NCBI GenBank assembly: GCA_046261875.1
Contig: JBHENW010000024.1
Span: 13,238 to 77,237, forward strand
Length of the DNA: 64,000 bases
Reading direction: 5' to 3'
DNA from: JBHENW01 sp046261875
GTDB taxonomy: Bacteria > Acidobacteriota > Thermoanaerobaculia > UBA5066 > Gp7-AA6
Shown here piece after piece: positions 35,479 through 43,867 of this stretch (position 1 is its first letter; each line of letters starts with the position of its first letter). Below the pieces are notes generated by a model. That model saw only the letters and a list, made by a program, of their open reading frames with translations. It made no database searches and was not told the DNA's origin. The position numbers were made by a program, and so were the translations under genes.

Positions 35479-37155
35479 TCATCGATAGTCCCGCGATCTG
35501 GCGATCTCGGAAAGATAGTCCTGAACGGCGGCGTCCTCGCGCGCTCTGTCCCAGCCGAGCTCGCGCGCGCAGAGGGCCGCGACCCGCGGCAGCGCCCCGA
35601 CCCCCTGATCGGCAGCCTGCCAGAAGAGGTGCGTGCGGCGGATCAGGAGGTCCGATATGGAACGGGCATCCTCGGCCCTCAGCGCGAAAACGATCTCGGC
35701 CGCGATGTCGGGAAGGCCGGGCGTGAGCCGTTCGGAGAGAGCGCGGTCGTCGGCGGCGAGCTTCAGGACCTCCGGGGCACGCCGGCCGTAGCGGAGGGAC
35801 AGGTGACTGGCGGTCTCTCGATCGAGCGAGAGTCCTTCCGCCTCTGTCTCGAGCTTCGAGCAGAAAACGGGGAGCGGCTCGGCGGGCGCGCCGGGAAAAG
35901 GCCGGTCTTGGGTTCGGCTCTTCGCGACGGCGAGTCCTCCGCGGCGCAGCTCCTCTGCCGCGCTGTCGATCGCGCGCTCGCCCATCCGCCGGTGCGTCGT
36001 GAGCTTTCCTCCGGAGACGGTGACGAGTCCCGAGGGAGAAACGGCCACTGAATCCTCGCGGCTGGTGTCCTGAACGCTCTTGCCGGATTCCCGCAGAAGT
36101 GGCCGCAGCGCCGCGAAGGTCGCCACGACGTCCGCGGTGGCCAGGGCCGCGGAGGGAAACAGGCCGTTCGCGGCGTTCAGCAGGAACTGCACGTCCGCGC
36201 CGTCCGCGGCCACGTCGTCGGGAGAGCCGGTGAAATCCCGGTCCGTCGTTCCCAGAAGCGTCACCGACCCGTAGGGAATCGCAAAGAGCAGACGTCCATC
36301 GGGAGAAGGCGAGACGACGGGCTGTCGCAGAGGAAGGCGGGCCGCCGGGACGGTCACGTGCGCTCCTTTGGACAGGCGCAGCTGCGGCAGTGTACCGGGC
36401 TGGTCCTCGCCTCTGAGCCGGTCTCCCCAGGGTCCCGTGGCGTTGACCACGCAGAGCGCCGAGACGTCGAAGTCCCGACCCGTCTCCCCGTCGCGTGCGG
36501 CGACACCCCTGATCCTTCCCGAGGCGCGCTTCTGGAGCCCCGTGACGGCGATTCGGGAAACCGTGACGGCGCTGAGCGCCTCCGCGTCGAGGACGTTCTC
36601 GAGCGTGAGCCGCGCGTCGTCGGTGCGCGCATCCGTGTAGAGAGCGCCGGAGAGGAGGTCCGGGTTCTCCAGAAGGCGCTCGCGGGCGAGAAGCGCCTCC
36701 CGCGACAGCGATCGGTGCCGGGCGGAGCGGCCCAACGCCAGCGCGTCGTAAAGGGACAGGCCGAGCCGCAGGAGGAGGGGAGAAACACCCCGGTCCCGGT
36801 AGGCCGCGAACAGGAATTCCGCAGGCTGCACCAGGTGCGGAGCGAGCCTCGCCAGGCGGTTCCGTTCCGCCAGCGACTCGAAGACCAGGTGGACCTGTCC
36901 GCTCGCGAGATAGCGCAGGCCCCCGTGGATCAGCTTGGAAGAGCGCCAGGACGTGCCGGAGGCCCAGTCGTCGCGGTCCAGAAGCGCCACGCGGAGGCCT
37001 CGCGAGGCCGCGTCGCGGGCCGCGGCCGCCCCGGTGATCCCGCCGCCCACGACGAGAACGTGGAATGGCGTGGACTCGAGCAGGGCGATCCGCTCGGCGC
37101 GGGGCCTCACTGGGGGCACTCTATCCCGGAGGGCGAGCGAAGCTGCGCTGAGCAC
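35479..37155 (-). CDS. glpD: FAD-dependent glycerol-3-phosphate dehydrogenase
   Basis: Membrane-associated flavoenzyme passing electrons from glycerol-3-phosphate to quinone. FAD motif VLVVGGGITGAAAARDAASR, then GTSWRSSKLIHGGLRYL and LLGTTDRDFTGSPDDV. The C-terminal DAO_C domain runs to the end. Length about 558 from GTG 37155; that start has its purine-rich site touching it, and GTG 37110 (543 residues) is an equally good alternative. It heads the operon glpD-glpK-(NmrA-like). No glpF transporter gene lies beside it. Confidence 0.95.
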   Translation of the reverse strand: MLSAASLALRDRVPPVRPRAERIALLESTPFHVLVVGGGITGAAAARDAASRGLRVALLDRDDWASGTSWRSSKLIHGGLRYLASGQVHLVFESLAERNRLARLAPHLVQPAEFLFAAYRDRGVSPLLLRLGLSLYDALALGRSARHRSLSREALLARERLLENPDLLSGALYTDARTDDARLTLENVLDAEALSAVTVSRIAVTGLQKRASGRIRGVAARDGETGRDFDVSALCVVNATGPWGDRLRGEDQPGTLPQLRLSKGAHVTVPAARLPLRQPVVSPSPDGRLLFAIPYGSVTLLGTTDRDFTGSPDDVAADGADVQFLLNAANGLFPSAALATADVVATFAALRPLLRESGKSVQDTSREDSVAVSPSGLVTVSGGKLTTHRRMGERAIDSAAEELRRGGLAVAKSRTQDRPFPGAPAEPLPVFCSKLETEAEGLSLDRETASHLSLRYGRRAPEVLKLAADDRALSERLTPGLPDIAAEIVFALRAEDARSISDLLIRRTHLFWQAADQGVGALPRVAALCARELGWDRAREDAAVQDYLSEIARSRDYR

Positions 37156-37242
37156 GCCTCCGGCCGTCGAGCCGCGGTCTGTGTCCGCGCTTACGGCGAG
37201 GGCGGATAGGGCCCGATGAAGTATGGCGGCGTCATCTCGGGG

Positions 37243-37535
37243 TCACCAGGCGGTGGCGACCGCTTTTCCGCCGACGACATCGTCGATCTCGTGAGCATCG
37301 AGCTCGATCAGCGGATATGCCGTGCCAGTCCCCCGATGACGAGGCCCAAGATCTTCTCGCCGTCAGCGAGTCTCGCATCGTCGGCAGGCCAGAACGTCGG
37401 GTGGCGGTCTAGGACCTGCACATCGGATCCTCCTCCGGCGACGTCCAACTCGGTTGCTGCGCGAGGCTCGTCGAAGCCCCCCCAGTCCGAAAAGTGCCGA
37501 GAGACCCTTAAGCAGTCTGCCCACGACGCTAAGCG
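37243..37535 (-). pseudogene. Remnant of a DUF3179-type gene
   Basis: One frame reads RHPTFWPADDARLADGEKIL and GLVIGGLARHIR then stop; the next frame reads AYPLIELDAHEIDDVVGGKA and VATAW before stopping at 37243. Joined (one base lost near 37315) they give GGLARAYPLIELDAHEIDDV, which matches the DUF3179 core pattern (VIGGEARAYPL-type). Only about 90 of the usual 300 residues remain. The 5' part runs into the 3' end of the membrane-protein gene at 37529. Confidence 0.6.
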
Positions 37536-37996
37536 GGCCTCACGCCCGCGATGGTCGCCCGGCTGCGGAGCCCCACGAACGCGAGACCGAGAATCACGCC
37601 GAAGATCAGGTGACCCATCAGGCTTCCCATCGCCACCGGCATCATCATCCTGAGCGGCGCGAACGGCGGCATCCCGAGGAAGATCGGCATCAGGACGAGA
37701 GCGCCGAGCACCCACCAGATCACGCCGTAGACTGCCCCCCAACCGAAGCCGGGGCGGTAGCTCGCCACTCGATTGCCGAAGAGCCAGCCGAAGATCGCGC
37801 CGATCAAGGCGCTGTTGAACAGGTGGTAGATCCAGCCGACGGCGAGGCTCTCCGAGCGGACGACCTTCGCGACCATTGCCATCATGGGCATCCGCCCGCC
37901 CTCCGGCGTGGGCGCGGTCATCATCTGCATCATCACTCCGAAGACGATTCCCGCGAGAATCCCGGCCACGATTCCGACTCCGATCTTCGATCGCAT
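37529..37996 (-). CDS. Small inner-membrane protein, four predicted helices
   Basis: 155 residues from ATG 37996, behind GAGGAGGAATC. Opens MRSKIGVGIVAGILAGIVFG with a Met-rich loop (MMQMMTAPTPEGGRMPMMAM), then YHLFNSALIGAIFGWLFGN, WGAVYGVIWWVLGALVLMP and GSLMGHLIFGVILGLAFVGL. Gly-rich helices and a YagU-like layout suggest a small integral membrane protein of unknown role. The Met-rich loop could bind a soft metal, but that is speculation. It is 37 bp from the secreted protein gene upstream. Confidence 0.75.
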   Translation of the reverse strand: MRSKIGVGIVAGILAGIVFGVMMQMMTAPTPEGGRMPMMAMVAKVVRSESLAVGWIYHLFNSALIGAIFGWLFGNRVASYRPGFGWGAVYGVIWWVLGALVLMPIFLGMPPFAPLRMMMPVAMGSLMGHLIFGVILGLAFVGLRSRATIAGVRPA

Positions 37997-38033
37997 GATT
38001 CCTCCTCCTCGTTGAGCGGCTCGAGTGGTTCCG

Positions 38034-38630
38034 CTACTTCATCGCCGCGGGACGGTCTGGATCCGCCGTGCCGCCATTGGGCACGGGGAACTGCAGCTTC
38101 TGGGTGTAGGGATCTTTCTTGCCCTGTTTGAACGCCATCGCGGTCTTCGCATAGAAGCTGCGCGCGTCCTCCACGCTCCGCTTTCCGGTCGCGATGTCGT
38201 TCGCGAGGTTGAGAGCGAGAAAGTTCATCTCCTCCTTGTCGCAGCGCGCCGATATCTCGCCTTTCGTCCTTTCGACGATGACGCTGCCGTCGTAGCGCGC
38301 GAGCTCGTCGAACTTGTCCGGCGGTACGCGGTAGTCGATGAACTGCTCGAGCAGGTCCGTGTGGGCCATGGGGAAGCTGTGCGGCACTTCCTCGCGATAG
38401 AGGATCGTCCGCTTCCAGGGTCGGTTGCCGTTCCAGATCATCCTGCTCGCCGTCATCTCGTCCGGCGGGCCATATCTGTCGACCATCGCGCGGCCGACTT
38501 CCTGCGGCTTGGCGGGCCAGCCCGAGAGCCCGCTTTGCGCATCCTCGCGCGAGGGCCTTGCCTGCGCGAAAAGCGCGGCCACGCCCAGCGTCACCACCGT
38601 CAGAACCGCAAATGCTTTCGATAGCCTCAT
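38034..38630 (-). CDS. Secreted protein of unknown function
   Basis: 198 residues with a signal peptide (LTVVTLGVAALFAQA). The mature part contains EVGRAMVDRYGPPDEMTASR, NGNRPWKRTILYREEVPHSF and LEQFIDYRVPPDKFDELARY, then EMNFLALNLANDIATGKRSV. It is a compact periplasmic or surface domain that I recognise only as a conserved unknown. It is transcribed away from the ECF sigma gene and just upstream of the small membrane protein, so the two may be an operon under the same signal. Confidence 0.75.
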   Translation of the reverse strand: MRLSKAFAVLTVVTLGVAALFAQARPSREDAQSGLSGWPAKPQEVGRAMVDRYGPPDEMTASRMIWNGNRPWKRTILYREEVPHSFPMAHTDLLEQFIDYRVPPDKFDELARYDGSVIVERTKGEISARCDKEEMNFLALNLANDIATGKRSVEDARSFYAKTAMAFKQGKKDPYTQKLQFPVPNGGTADPDRPAAMK

Positions 38631-38771
38631 CGTTCACCTCTTAATCTGGATGCGGGAGACGTCGATGAGCCCCACGCCCTCGCAGCTCCGCATCCATACA
38701 GAGCAACAGCCGGAGCCCCCAGGAAGGTTCCGCGACCTCCCAGCGATTAGACTCGCGCTGGACAGGCGAAG

Positions 38772-39347
38772 GTGAGGACGGATTCTTCCGAAGGACGTGA
38801 GCGATTCGAGGCGACGGCGCTGCCGCTTCTTCCGGCCGTGTACGCGTACGCGATCCGGCTCTCGCGGAATGCCGAAACGGCGCGCGACCTCGTCCCGGAA
38901 ACTTACCTGCGCGCCTACCGGACGTTCAACAACTTCCGGCCGGGAACCAACTGCAAAGCCTGGCTGTTTACGATCCTGTATTCGATTTTCGTCAACCGTT
39001 ACTGGAAGAGACGCCGGGAGCTGAAAACCGTGCCGCTCGAGGAGATCGAGGGTAGATTCCAGGCGTCGCTCGACCCGAACGATGCGCTTCGAGCGGGCAG
39101 TCCCGGTCCGAACTGGACTAACCGGGACATCGAGGCGGCGCTCGACGAGCTACCCGAGGATTTCCGCGCGACCGTGATCCTGGTCGACATCGAGGAGCTC
39201 TCGTACGAGGAGGCAGCCGCCGCTCTGCGCTGCCCGGTCGGAACCGTTCGATCACGCCTGTCGCGCGCGCGCAAGCTGCTCTACTCGGCGCTCGAGGAGC
39301 ACGCTCGGCGGGTCGGATACCTCCGGGAGACTGGTTCGGAACGATGA
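38772..39347 (+). CDS. ECF-family RNA polymerase sigma factor
   Basis: 191 residues from GTG 38772. Region 2: ARDLVPETYLRAYRTFNNFR, GTNCKAWLFTILYSIFVNRY; region 4: ALDELPEDFRATVILVDIEE and VGTVRSRLSRARKLLYSAL. Directs transcription of a small envelope- or stress-type regulon. Its stop overlaps the ATG of an anti-sigma factor (ATGA), the classic pair. It is divergent from the secreted-protein gene at 38630, which may be a target. Confidence 0.93.
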   Translation: MRTDSSEGRERFEATALPLLPAVYAYAIRLSRNAETARDLVPETYLRAYRTFNNFRPGTNCKAWLFTILYSIFVNRYWKRRRELKTVPLEEIEGRFQASLDPNDALRAGSPGPNWTNRDIEAALDELPEDFRATVILVDIEELSYEEAAAALRCPVGTVRSRLSRARKLLYSALEEHARRVGYLRETGSER

Positions 39348-40687
39348 AGCGCTCCGAGTCCCGTTTCCGTCGCGAGATCCCCGACTTGCTCGACGGACGC
39401 CTCAGCGCTCGCCGGCGCGTCCGGCTGGAGAGACATCTGGAAGAGTGTGCGGACTGTCGCCGCGAGTGGCGTGCGATCGTCCCGGTCAAGGACGCGGTGC
39501 GATCGGTGCGAAGCGACCGAGAGCCGCCGAGCGATCTGGTCGCTCAGGTTCGGTCGGCGCTCGACCGGGAGGACCAGCTCGGAGAACGATCCCTCGCGGT
39601 TCAGGGAAGGTGGCTGACGGCGCTGGCGGCCGCGGCCGTCCTCGTTATCGTTTTCCTCCTCGCCCGACAGAAACCGACCGACCCATCCCGCCAGGCCGCG
39701 CAAGACTGGAAGGGCTGGAAGTCGGGACGCGTTCAACTGGAGATCCGCTCGGATAGCCCCCAGGCGATCTCGCGGTTCTTTTCCGAGCGCGACATCGGTT
39801 TTCCCGTTGGGGCTGCCTCTCTGCACGTTCCGGGCTACCGCCTCGTCGGAGCCCGCGTGCACGTGCTCGGGGGACATCCGAGCGCGTTCTCGGTGTATCG
39901 GGGCCGCCAGACCGAGATCCTCGTCTGCCAGATGTACGAAGGCCACCTGACACACCTCTCTTCCCCCTCACGCGTCCTCGAAAAAGGCGGCGTGCGTCTA
40001 TACGTGTACCTGGGCGCTGATCTGACGCGGGTGGCCTGGCAGGATGGACCGCTCGTTTGCGTGATCGTGTCCAACGGCGCACCCGGGGAGGTCGTCGGGC
40101 TCGCCCTGGCCCAGGCCCGCCGGGTCAGAACGCGACGGAAACGTCGCGGAGTCCTGATCCGTCCTGTACGATCCGGCGTTCGACGCCGTCCGACCGGAGC
40201 TCGCGAAAGTCTTCGCCGTCGCGTGGAAGACGTACGACGAGTACGACAAGAGCCCGAGGAAGCGGAAAGCGGGTCCCGACTCTCGGGACCCGGACCTCGA
40301 GCTGACGGTCGAATGGCCGAGACCTGGGATCGAATCCTCGAAGCCGAGCACAGAAGGATACCGGAGACGCCGTCAAACGTTCTCTTCGGCTACTACGAGC
40401 CGTACGCGATGAGCCTCGCGGCCACAAGCGCCGCCCCTACCGCGCCGCGAAAACCCGACCCCGCCCCGCCAACAATAGAAACGCCGGGAGTCTCCTCCCG
40501 GCGTTTCAGAACCTTGGTTGCGGGGCAGGATTCGCCGCGGGCAAACCTGCCGCGTCTCCATCTCGGCTGCAGTTCGCGTTCAGCTGAAAGACGGCTTTCG
40601 CCGCGGGCCGACCCGCGGCTGCCTCCCAGCGCGGCGATTTCGGCGTCTCGGCTTCAGACGGCCGCCCCCGCGACCTTTGGGGCATGA
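39344..40687 (+). CDS. Anti-sigma factor with zinc-finger domain; reading frame runs on through repeat DNA
   Basis: Conserved part about 255 residues: zinc-binding anti-sigma motif LERHLEECADCRREW (HxxxCxxC) at 28-42, one membrane helix ALAAAAVLVIVFLLARQ near 90-106, and a periplasmic sensor-like domain to about 40120 (GPLVCVIVSNGAPGEVVGLA). The open frame continues for nearly 190 more codons of low-complexity Arg/Pro-rich sequence through a gene remnant and tRNA/palindrome repeats to 40687. That tail is probably not ancestral; the original stop seems to have been lost in the rearranged region. Confidence 0.82.
   Translation: MKRSESRFRREIPDLLDGRLSARRRVRLERHLEECADCRREWRAIVPVKDAVRSVRSDREPPSDLVAQVRSALDREDQLGERSLAVQGRWLTALAAAAVLVIVFLLARQKPTDPSRQAAQDWKGWKSGRVQLEIRSDSPQAISRFFSERDIGFPVGAASLHVPGYRLVGARVHVLGGHPSAFSVYRGRQTEILVCQMYEGHLTHLSSPSRVLEKGGVRLYVYLGADLTRVAWQDGPLVCVIVSNGAPGEVVGLALAQARRVRTRRKRRGVLIRPVRSGVRRRPTGARESLRRRVEDVRRVRQEPEEAESGSRLSGPGPRADGRMAETWDRILEAEHRRIPETPSNVLFGYYEPYAMSLAATSAAPTAPRKPDPAPPTIETPGVSSRRFRTLVAGQDSPRANLPRLHLGCSSRSAERRLSPRADPRLPPSAAISASRLQTAAPATFGA
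40164..40412 (+). pseudogene. Possible remnant of a flavodoxin-family oxidoreductase gene
   Basis: A frame different from the anti-sigma reads LYDPAFDAVRPELAKVFAVA, WKTYDEYDKSPRKRKAGPD and DPDLELTVEWPRPG. It has natural amino-acid composition, unlike the Arg-rich overlapping frame. It resembles the linker region of flavodoxin-family NAD(P)H oxidoreductases as I remember them, but it begins after a stop and has no start codon. Low certainty. Confidence 0.3.
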
Positions 40688-40700
40688 GAACGGTCCAGAG
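40428..40700. repeat. Palindromic repeats with two pieces of a tRNA-fMet copy
   Basis: At 40481-40504 a perfect 10-bp-arm palindrome ACGCCGGGAG/CTCCCGGCGT matches the terminator of the tRNA-fMet gene (46751-46774). It is followed at 40514-40532 by TTGGTTGCGGGGCAGGATT, the tRNA 3' end with one base missing. About 140 bp later GCGACCTTTGGGGCATGAG (40671-40689) matches the next tRNA segment. Between them lie hairpins such as CCGCGGG-CCGA-CCCGCGG (40601-40618). It is a disrupted tRNA 3' end plus REP-like units. Confidence 0.6.
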
Positions 40701-40885
40701 GTCGGCGCAACGCAACGGTTGTCAGCGAAACGACTCTGAAGTCGTCGATTCGTTAAGGCTTCCTTCACGATTGCCGATGGACCACCGTCGTCACGGAACA
40801 CTTGACAAGCGGATCGGCCGGGACCTAGCGTGCCCTTGCGTCGTCCCGGGGTAGTGCTCACTGACTTCGGATCACGGAGGCTGGC

Positions 40886-41500
40886 ATGGGAGATGACGAT
40901 CCCAAACCGCCGAACGAAGAGGGCGGGTTCTCGCGGCGCGACTTCCTCAAGATCTCGGGCATCACGGCTGCCGTGCCCATCGTGGTGGGCCCGCGGGTCG
41001 TCCGCGCCGCGGACGCCGACGTGGCCGTATACGGTCCCGGGAAGACCCCGATCGCGCTCACCGTCAACGGGAAGAAAGTCGCGGCCGAGCTCGAGCCGCG
41101 GGTCACGCTGCTCGACGCTCTCCGCGACAGCTTCGACCTGACGGGGACGAAACGCGTCTGCGACCGCGCCGAATGCGGCGCCTGCACCGTGCTCGTGGAC
41201 GGCAGGCCGGTGTACTCCTGCTCCATGCTCGCCATCGACGCCCAGGGCCACCGCATCACCACCGTCGAGGGCTTGACGCAGGCCGGACGCCTCCACCCCC
41301 TCCAACAGGCGTTCATCGACAACGACGCGCAGCAGTGCGGCTTCTGTACGCCCGGATTCATCGTCGCCGGCAAGGCGCTTCTCGACCGGCATCCGAACCC
41401 GACGGCGGAGCAGGTCCAGAAAGGGCTGAGCGGAAACTTCTGCCGGTGCGGCACCTACTCCGGCATGCGCGCCGCGTTCGCGCTGCGGAAGGGGGTCTGA
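40886..41500 (+). CDS. Tat-exported 2Fe-2S subunit of an aldehyde/xanthine-dehydrogenase-type oxidoreductase
   Basis: 204 residues. Twin-arginine signal SRRDFLKISGITAAVPIVV directs export of the folded complex. The plant-type 2Fe-2S centre has CDRAECGACTVLVDG and a fourth Cys in YSCSMLAID. The second centre has CGFCTPGFIVAG and NFCRCGTYSGMRA. It passes electrons from the molybdenum subunit (next gene) to the FAD subunit. Same set as PaoA/CoxS/IorA-type small subunits. Four bases separate it from the large subunit, and all three subunit genes form one operon. Confidence 0.93.
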   Translation: MGDDDPKPPNEEGGFSRRDFLKISGITAAVPIVVGPRVVRAADADVAVYGPGKTPIALTVNGKKVAAELEPRVTLLDALRDSFDLTGTKRVCDRAECGACTVLVDGRPVYSCSMLAIDAQGHRITTVEGLTQAGRLHPLQQAFIDNDAQQCGFCTPGFIVAGKALLDRHPNPTAEQVQKGLSGNFCRCGTYSGMRAAFALRKGV

Positions 41501-41503
41501 GCC

Positions 41504-43867
41504 ATGGCCGAATACGCATGGCCGGACGCGAGCCGGCGCAGTCAGATCGGCAAGCGCGTCTCCCGCGTGGACGGGGCCGCCAAGGTGACGGGCCGCGCGA
41601 GGTACACCTACGATCAGAACCCGCCGGGCCTCCTGCACGCCCGCATGCTCGGCAGCCCGCACGCGCACGCGAAGATCGTCTCCATCGACGTCAGCGCCGC
41701 CGAGAGGATGCCGGGCGTCAAAGCGATCAAGATCATCCAGCAGCCCGGCGCCGAGGTCTTCTGGGTCGGCGACGAGGTCGTCGCGATCGCCGCCGTCACC
41801 GACGGCGCCGCGGAGGACGCGCTGCGCGCCGTCAAGGTCGAGTACCAGCCGCTCCCGCACTTCGTGGACGACTTCGCCGAACCGCGTGACGTCCAGGAAG
41901 ACACGGGCCCTCTGACCCGCGGGGATCTCGGCAACCTGCTCAACAACCAGGTGCCGGAGCCGCAGATCATCGACGCGATCCAGAAGAAGGGCATCGCGTT
42001 CGCAGTGAACGAGTCGTATATCGGGGCGCTGCGCCGCAACGAGGTCGGGGAGGAAGTGATCGAGGCCTTGCAGGCGGCGAAGGTCCACGAGCCTCCGAGC
42101 GGCCCTCGGCCCCGCTATCGGCGCGTGACCGATACGACGGTAGCCGACGCCGCCGCGGCGTTCGCGCAGGCCGACGCCGTCAGCGAGGGGTTCTACGGCG
42201 CGGCGGTGATCACCCATTGCTGCCTGGAGCCCCACGGCGCGGTCGCCTCGTGGCCTGACGCGAGCCACCTCGACTTCCAGGTCTCCACGCAGAACGTCTC
42301 GGGCATCGCTGACCAGCTCGCCGGCCCTTTGAAGATGCAGGCCTCGAACATCCACGTCCACCAGGAGCACGTGGGCGGCGGGTTCGGGAGCAAGTTCGGG
42401 CCGGATCGCTGGGGCCGGGTCTGCGCCGAGCTCTCCCAGCTCGCCGGCGGCGCGCCCGTGAAGCTGTTCCTCGACCGCGCCCGCGAGCTGGAAGTGGCCG
42501 GCGCGCGGCCATCTCACTTCGCCCGCGTGAAGCTCGGCGCGAAGAAGGACGGCACGCTGCTCGTCTGGCAATCCACCTCCTGGGGGACCGGCGGCCCGGG
42601 CGGCGGAGGATCTCCCCCGCTGCCTTACGTCTTCCGCGTTCCCGTCCAGCGCCGGGAGCACGTCGCGGTCTCGACCAACACGGGTCCGGCGCGGGCCTGG
42701 CGGGCGCCCAGCCATCCGCAGGCCGCGGTCCTCACGATGTGCGCGCTCGAAGATCTCGCGGCGAAGCTCGAGATGAATCCCCTGGACTTCTTCATCAAGA
42801 ACATCGGGCTCACCCGCCACCCCGAGGTCTACACGCACGAGCTGCGGAAGGCGGACGAGCTGATGGGATGGTCGAAGCGCTGGCATCCGCGCGGCGACAA
42901 AACCTCCGGACCCGTCAAACGCGGCCTCGGCCTGTCGATCCACACGTGGGGCGGGCGCGGCCACGAGAGCAATTGCGACGTAACCATCCATCCCGACGGC
43001 GCCGTCGCCGTCAGCCTGGGCACGCAGGACCTCGGCACAGGGACACGCACCGCGATCCTGATGGTCGCGGCGGAGACGCTCGGCCTCCCCATCACCGCGA
43101 TCACCCTGAACATCGGCGACAACAGGTTCCCGTCCTCCGGCGGCTCCGGCGGCAGCACCACCATCGGCGGCGTGTCCTCCTCCACCCGGCGCGCAGCCGT
43201 GGACGCGCTCAATCAGCTCCTCGCGGTCGTCGCGCCGTCGCTTTCCACCCAGGCCAGCGAGCTGGAGGCCGTGAATGGCGCCGTCCGCGTCAAGGCGGCG
43301 CCCGGCCGCAGCCTCACCTGGAAGCAAGCGTGCGCAAAGCTCGGCGCCAAAGGAGTCACCGCGCGAGGGAAGAACCCCGACGAGACGAAGCCCGATCTCA
43401 CGAACGAGAGCGTCGGCGGCGCGCAGATGGCCGACGTTTCCGTGGATGTCGAGACCGGCGTCGTGCGCGTCGAAAAGATGGTCGCGGTCCAGGACTGCGG
43501 CCTCGTGATCAACCTGAAGACCGCCGAGAGCCAGTGTTACGGCGCGCTCATCATGGGCATCAGCTACGCCCTCTACGAGGAAAAGATCATGGACCCGAGC
43601 ACGGGACGCATGCTGAACCCCAACATGCAGTTCTACCGCCTCGCGGGCTACGGCGACATCCCGGAGCTCGTCGTGCACATGATGACGGGCAAGGGTTACG
43701 ACGAGCGCGGCGTCATCGGCCTGGGCGAGCCGCCGGTCGTCTCTCCGGGCGCGGCGATATCGAACGCCGTCGCCAACGCCATCGGCGTCCGCGTCCCCGT
43801 GATTCCGCTCACGCCCGACCGGGTCCTGGCCGCACTCGAGCAGGCCCGGGAGAGGGGAGGTGCCTGA
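41504..43867 (+). CDS. Molybdenum-cofactor large subunit of the aldehyde/xanthine-dehydrogenase-type enzyme, with an inserted small domain
   Basis: 787 residues, xanthine dehydrogenase family. N-terminal a/b-hammerhead domain (IGKRVSRVDGAAKVTGRARY), then molybdopterin-binding regions with HCCLEPHGAVASW, EHVGGGFGSKFGPDRW, ARAWRAPSHPQA and GTQDLGTGTRTAI. The catalytic Glu is expected in VIGLGEPPVVSPG near the end. Residues 137-194, between QEDTG and the next conserved block, hold an extra helical module (LTRGDLGNLLNNQVPEPQII ... EEVIEALQAAKV). Its two-helix repeat pattern is typical of stand-alone Acidobacteria-type modules and is not usual in this subunit. It hydroxylates aldehydes or heterocycles; the substrate is unknown. 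Confidence 0.93.
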   Translation: MAEYAWPDASRRSQIGKRVSRVDGAAKVTGRARYTYDQNPPGLLHARMLGSPHAHAKIVSIDVSAAERMPGVKAIKIIQQPGAEVFWVGDEVVAIAAVTDGAAEDALRAVKVEYQPLPHFVDDFAEPRDVQEDTGPLTRGDLGNLLNNQVPEPQIIDAIQKKGIAFAVNESYIGALRRNEVGEEVIEALQAAKVHEPPSGPRPRYRRVTDTTVADAAAAFAQADAVSEGFYGAAVITHCCLEPHGAVASWPDASHLDFQVSTQNVSGIADQLAGPLKMQASNIHVHQEHVGGGFGSKFGPDRWGRVCAELSQLAGGAPVKLFLDRARELEVAGARPSHFARVKLGAKKDGTLLVWQSTSWGTGGPGGGGSPPLPYVFRVPVQRREHVAVSTNTGPARAWRAPSHPQAAVLTMCALEDLAAKLEMNPLDFFIKNIGLTRHPEVYTHELRKADELMGWSKRWHPRGDKTSGPVKRGLGLSIHTWGGRGHESNCDVTIHPDGAVAVSLGTQDLGTGTRTAILMVAAETLGLPITAITLNIGDNRFPSSGGSGGSTTIGGVSSSTRRAAVDALNQLLAVVAPSLSTQASELEAVNGAVRVKAAPGRSLTWKQACAKLGAKGVTARGKNPDETKPDLTNESVGGAQMADVSVDVETGVVRVEKMVAVQDCGLVINLKTAESQCYGALIMGISYALYEEKIMDPSTGRMLNPNMQFYRLAGYGDIPELVVHMMTGKGYDERGVIGLGEPPVVSPGAAISNAVANAIGVRVPVIPLTPDRVLAALEQARERGGA

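Noticed and set aside
38025..38624. Plus-strand frame opposite the secreted protein
   Set aside because: It mirrors a gene with a good signal peptide and conserved-looking minus-strand sequence.
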